From assembly GCA_002317475.1 (NCBI GenBank), contig DCIS01000081.1:3513-49023 (forward strand): a stretch of DNA of 45,511 nucleotides, written 5' to 3'. This DNA is from Prevotellaceae bacterium UBA1720 (GTDB taxonomy: Bacteria > Bacteroidota > Bacteroidia > Bacteroidales > Bacteroidaceae). Below the pieces are notes generated by a model, which made no database searches, was not told where the DNA came from, and saw only the letters and a list, made by a program, of their open reading frames with translations. A program made the translations under genes and the position numbers. Within the stretch, counting starts at the first letter, position 1, and each line of letters begins with the position of its first letter. Positions 43,649 to 45,511 of this stretch are shown in pieces.

Positions 43649-44016
43649 TTTGTCAACGATTTGGTTGAATCAATAATTTCACGACATTTTTCTTCTGATA
43701 GCGCACGAAGCAAAGCCTCCTTGTATTCGGGATAACGTGCTTCTATGTTTAGAGGAGTCATCTGGTCAATGAATTCCAATTGTTCCTCTGTCATTTGTTC
43801 ATCCAGCCCACTGCCATTTATAAGCCTGACGAGGTTGTGAACGTATGGTGGATCGTTCGGCTGAGTCTTGCACCAATAAGCCTTGAGTGTCTTCTCAATA
43901 ACCTGATGGCACATAAAACCAACATATAGCCACCGTTTGGTTGCAAACATTGCCTCTGCTGTCACAATATCGTAATCAGCAAGGTCTTTCCAATATGCTA
44001 CTCTATCTATAGCCAT
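43627..44016 (-). CDS. HEPN-domain protein
   Basis: This 129-residue all-helical protein matches the HEPN family: YWKDLADYDIVTAEAMF, then a helix with CHQVIEKTLKAYW, then PYVHNLVRLI. The strict RX4-6H nuclease motif of toxic HEPN proteins is not seen, so this may be the non-nuclease subgroup that acts through other means. It is first in a two-gene module with a downstream MNT partner. Confidence 0.88.
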   Translation of the reverse strand: MAIDRVAYWKDLADYDIVTAEAMFATKRWLYVGFMCHQVIEKTLKAYWCKTQPNDPPYVHNLVRLINGSGLDEQMTEEQLEFIDQMTPLNIEARYPEYKEALLRALSEEKCREIIDSTKSLTKWIETML

Positions 44017-44033
44017 AATCGTTAATTATGCGG

Positions 44034-44064
44034 CAAAGATAGGAAATCTATTTATAGCTTCAAA
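44034..44064 (-). promoter_or_regulatory. Promoter of the HEPN/MNT pair
   Basis: On the minus strand TTTG (44061-44064), 19 nt, TATCTTTG (44034-44041). Sequence and spacing differ from the repeat-borne promoters, so it is not part of copy D. Confidence 0.7.
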
Positions 44065-44116
44065 ATAAAATGCAAAATATATCTGAATTTCTCTGATTTA
44101 AGGTCTCCCACCGCCT

Positions 44117-44220
44117 TAAAATGTACAAATGCACCACACCCACCGTCTCCTGGTTGGGAGGCGGTGGGTGCTGATGGGAGATTGTTGTTATGTTAGGGGG
44201 TGGATCGATGGACCTATCCC
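44117..44220 (-). repeat. Interspersed repeat copy D (hairpin, no promoter)
   Basis: It shares aaaatgtacaaatgcaccac, the hairpin CACCCACCG-T-CTCC / GGAG-G-CGGTGGGTG (44137-44170) and the gttagg...cgatggaccta tail, but the promoter part of copies A-C is missing. It lies between the HEPN promoter and the small membrane protein gene. Confidence 0.85.
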
Positions 44221-44231
44221 TAATCACTTTG

Positions 44232-44579
44232 TTAATCTATTATGAAGTCCTTTGCTTTGCTTGGTGTCATTGCAGGTTTTGTCTGGAATACATTCTTTTC
44301 ATTCAGCACAGCTCTGTTTCGCAACTCCTCCTTCACATCGGAATACTTTTCGCCGGATAATTCCATAATCCATTTTATTGCTTCCTGCTCTTCGCAGTAG
44401 AATGCTATGATTTGCATTGCCATATCCTGCATTGCCTTGCTATGCTTGATTTTGGCTTTCTCTCTTTTTGTACTGAAATATTCTTTGAGTGCTATAACTA
44501 ATGTAACACAAGTAGCAATAACAGCAAAGGTCGAAAGAAAAACGGAGAGGCAATCCTTTACAATGTTTAATGTTTCCAT
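44232..44579 (-). CDS. Small single-span membrane protein, function unknown
   Basis: This 115-residue protein has one N-terminal membrane helix (LSVFLSTFAVIATCVTLVIAL, about 11-31) and a helical, charged cytoplasmic part (EYFSTKREKAKIKHSKAMQDMAMQIIAF...) ending NVFQTKPAMTPSKAKDFIID. No family was recognised. It sits next to repeat copy D and between small toxin-antitoxin-like modules and an LRR gene, so it may be a further accessory cassette gene. Confidence 0.65.
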   Translation of the reverse strand: METLNIVKDCLSVFLSTFAVIATCVTLVIALKEYFSTKREKAKIKHSKAMQDMAMQIIAFYCEEQEAIKWIMELSGEKYSDVKEELRNRAVLNEKNVFQTKPAMTPSKAKDFIID

Positions 44580-44621
44580 TATACTGTGTTTTAATATGCT
44601 TTGAAATTAAAAATTGACTTT

Positions 44622-45511
44622 TTATTTTGAACGCACAGGGCGAACGCTTTGACCGCTGCGGCGAGACCAGTAATACATGTCAAAGTAGGCCTCACCGAAT
44701 TCCAAGTTGCACGCGGAGTACTGAACGGACGTATTGAGCGAACGCAACCAATAATACCCGCGAAAACCAGCATTGTTGAGTGAACCATCTCTGCGATACC
44801 CTGTAGCAGGCAAAAAAATGCTATTACCATTGGTTCTACTCTTAATCATATATCCTCTCACACCATTCTGGGTAGTCCATGTCGTAGTAGTATAACGACT
44901 GTTACACAACTCTTTGATCTGGTCGATGGTCGGCATACACCAGTTTACGCCCCAGTTGGCGGTGGCGGCATCATCTTCAGCATCGAGGACAGTCTTGTTG
45001 TCAACAGTACCATAGCTGCTTGATGTGCAGTACTTGGTCATGCTATGGTCTGAGCCATTGCACCACTTGTAGCTTGACCAAGAATAAGCATTGTCCGCCT
45101 GTGGCTCTGTCTCACCCCAAGCAAAGTAGTCACCATACTCTTCGGGGGAACTTGCACCTACGTTGCACGTTGCCCACAGCGTACCACTGGGCAGCCCCAG
45201 GTCTACGAACCCGTACTCAAAAACAAGGTTAAGTTCTTCAAGTGCAGTACAACCTTTGAAAGCATCAGTACCTATTGATGCAACTTCATAGGAATAGTTC
45301 ACCGTCTTCAAACCAGTACATCCCTCAAATGCACTATTACCGATTGACTTTGTTGTTTTTGTAAGGTCTAATGAAGTGATACCTGAATTCTTGAATGCAT
45401 TGTTTCCAATGCTTCCTAATTTAGATGGTAAAGCAACAGAGGTTAAGCTTGCGCAACCAGAGAAGGTAGACTCGTTGATAGTAGTTACACCCTCAGGGAT
45501 TACAATGCTGG
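44622..45511 (-). CDS. BspA-type leucine-rich-repeat protein with C-terminal FISUMP domain, 5' end outside the window
   Basis: The frame is open across the right edge, so the N-terminus is missing. Visible residues begin SIVIPEGVTTINESTFSGC and run through BspA/TpLRR-like repeats (LTSVALPSKLGSIGNNAFKN, IGNSAFEGCTGLKTV, IGTDAFKGCTALEELNL). They continue into the FISUMP-type domain VDLGLPSGTLWATCNVGASSPEEYGDYFAWGETEP, with WCMPTIDQIKELCNSR and a C-terminal QSVRPVR. Such proteins are surface adhesins or unknown secreted proteins in Bacteroidetes. No sorting domain is visible at this C-terminus. Confidence 0.88.
   Translation of the reverse strand, partial: SIVIPEGVTTINESTFSGCASLTSVALPSKLGSIGNNAFKNSGITSLDLTKTTKSIGNSAFEGCTGLKTVNYSYEVASIGTDAFKGCTALEELNLVFEYGFVDLGLPSGTLWATCNVGASSPEEYGDYFAWGETEPQADNAYSWSSYKWCNGSDHSMTKYCTSSSYGTVDNKTVLDAEDDAATANWGVNWCMPTIDQIKELCNSRYTTTTWTTQNGVRGYMIKSRTNGNSIFLPATGYRRDGSLNNAGFRGYYWLRSLNTSVQYSACNLEFGEAYFDMYYWSRRSGQSVRPVRSK

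Noticed and set aside
41538..44170. Repeats as integron attC sites
   Set aside because: The layout (repeat-separated small modules, hairpins) is integron-like, but the core sites do not fit: gttaggg lacks the final pyrimidine of GTTRRRY in three of four copies, the other side reads TTTGGGC rather than GTTRRRY, and no integrase gene is visible. Only copy A has a GTTAGAT match.

Overview
The window looks like a Prevotella-type member of the Bacteroidetes (Prevotellaceae). Three kinds of evidence support this. Promoters repeatedly show the Bacteroidetes pattern TTTG, 19-20 nt, TAnnTTTG. Several secreted proteins end in type IX secretion (T9SS) sorting domains. The gene content (GH97 and GH28 glycosidases, C10 proteases, BtuG/BtuH-type vitamin B12 loci, GIN-domain lipoproteins, a BspA-type leucine-rich-repeat protein) is typical of gut or rumen Bacteroidetes. 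No rRNA, tRNA, CRISPR array, insertion sequence or prophage was found.

Layout. 1-6.6 kb (minus strand): a glycan-degradation operon of two GH97 glycosidases and a GH28 polygalacturonase-like enzyme cut by the left edge. 6.7-13.3 kb (minus): two large T9SS-exported proteins, one a tandem C10 (streptopain-like) protease and one an unrecognised multidomain protein. 13.6-18.5 kb (minus): a LytS/LytTR-type histidine kinase and response regulator, followed by an outer-membrane beta-barrel protein. 18.6-22.3 kb (minus): a probable autoregulated envelope-stress-type operon (YbjQ-like protein, ABC ATPase, ABC membrane protein, GIN-domain lipoprotein, YtrA-like GntR repressor) with a YtrA-like operator on its promoter. 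22.5-28.6 kb: an AGCS amino-acid symporter, glmS, an alpha/beta hydrolase, an Ala-rich lipoprotein and a HAD phosphatase.

28.7-40.5 kb (plus): a long vitamin B12 uptake operon. One cobalamin riboswitch leads into btuH-like, btuG-like, btuB, btuF, btuC, a GH20 hexosaminidase, btuD and a CE15-like esterase, and the only visible terminator follows the last gene. The surface proteins BtuH/BtuG should capture cobalamin, BtuB should carry it across the outer membrane, and BtuFCD should carry it across the inner membrane. The two carbohydrate-active enzymes inside the operon are unexpected.

40.5-45.5 kb (minus): an accessory island of small modules: an Rpn-type nuclease with an in-frame 12-bp tandem repeat, a frameshifted VapC with its antitoxin, an intact PIN toxin with its antitoxin, a HEPN/nucleotidyltransferase pair, a small membrane protein, and an LRR/FISUMP surface protein cut by the right edge. 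Four copies of a roughly 105-140 bp repeat separate these modules. Each copy carries a conserved hairpin, and three also carry a promoter for the next module. This cassette-like arrangement is the strongest candidate here for something undescribed.
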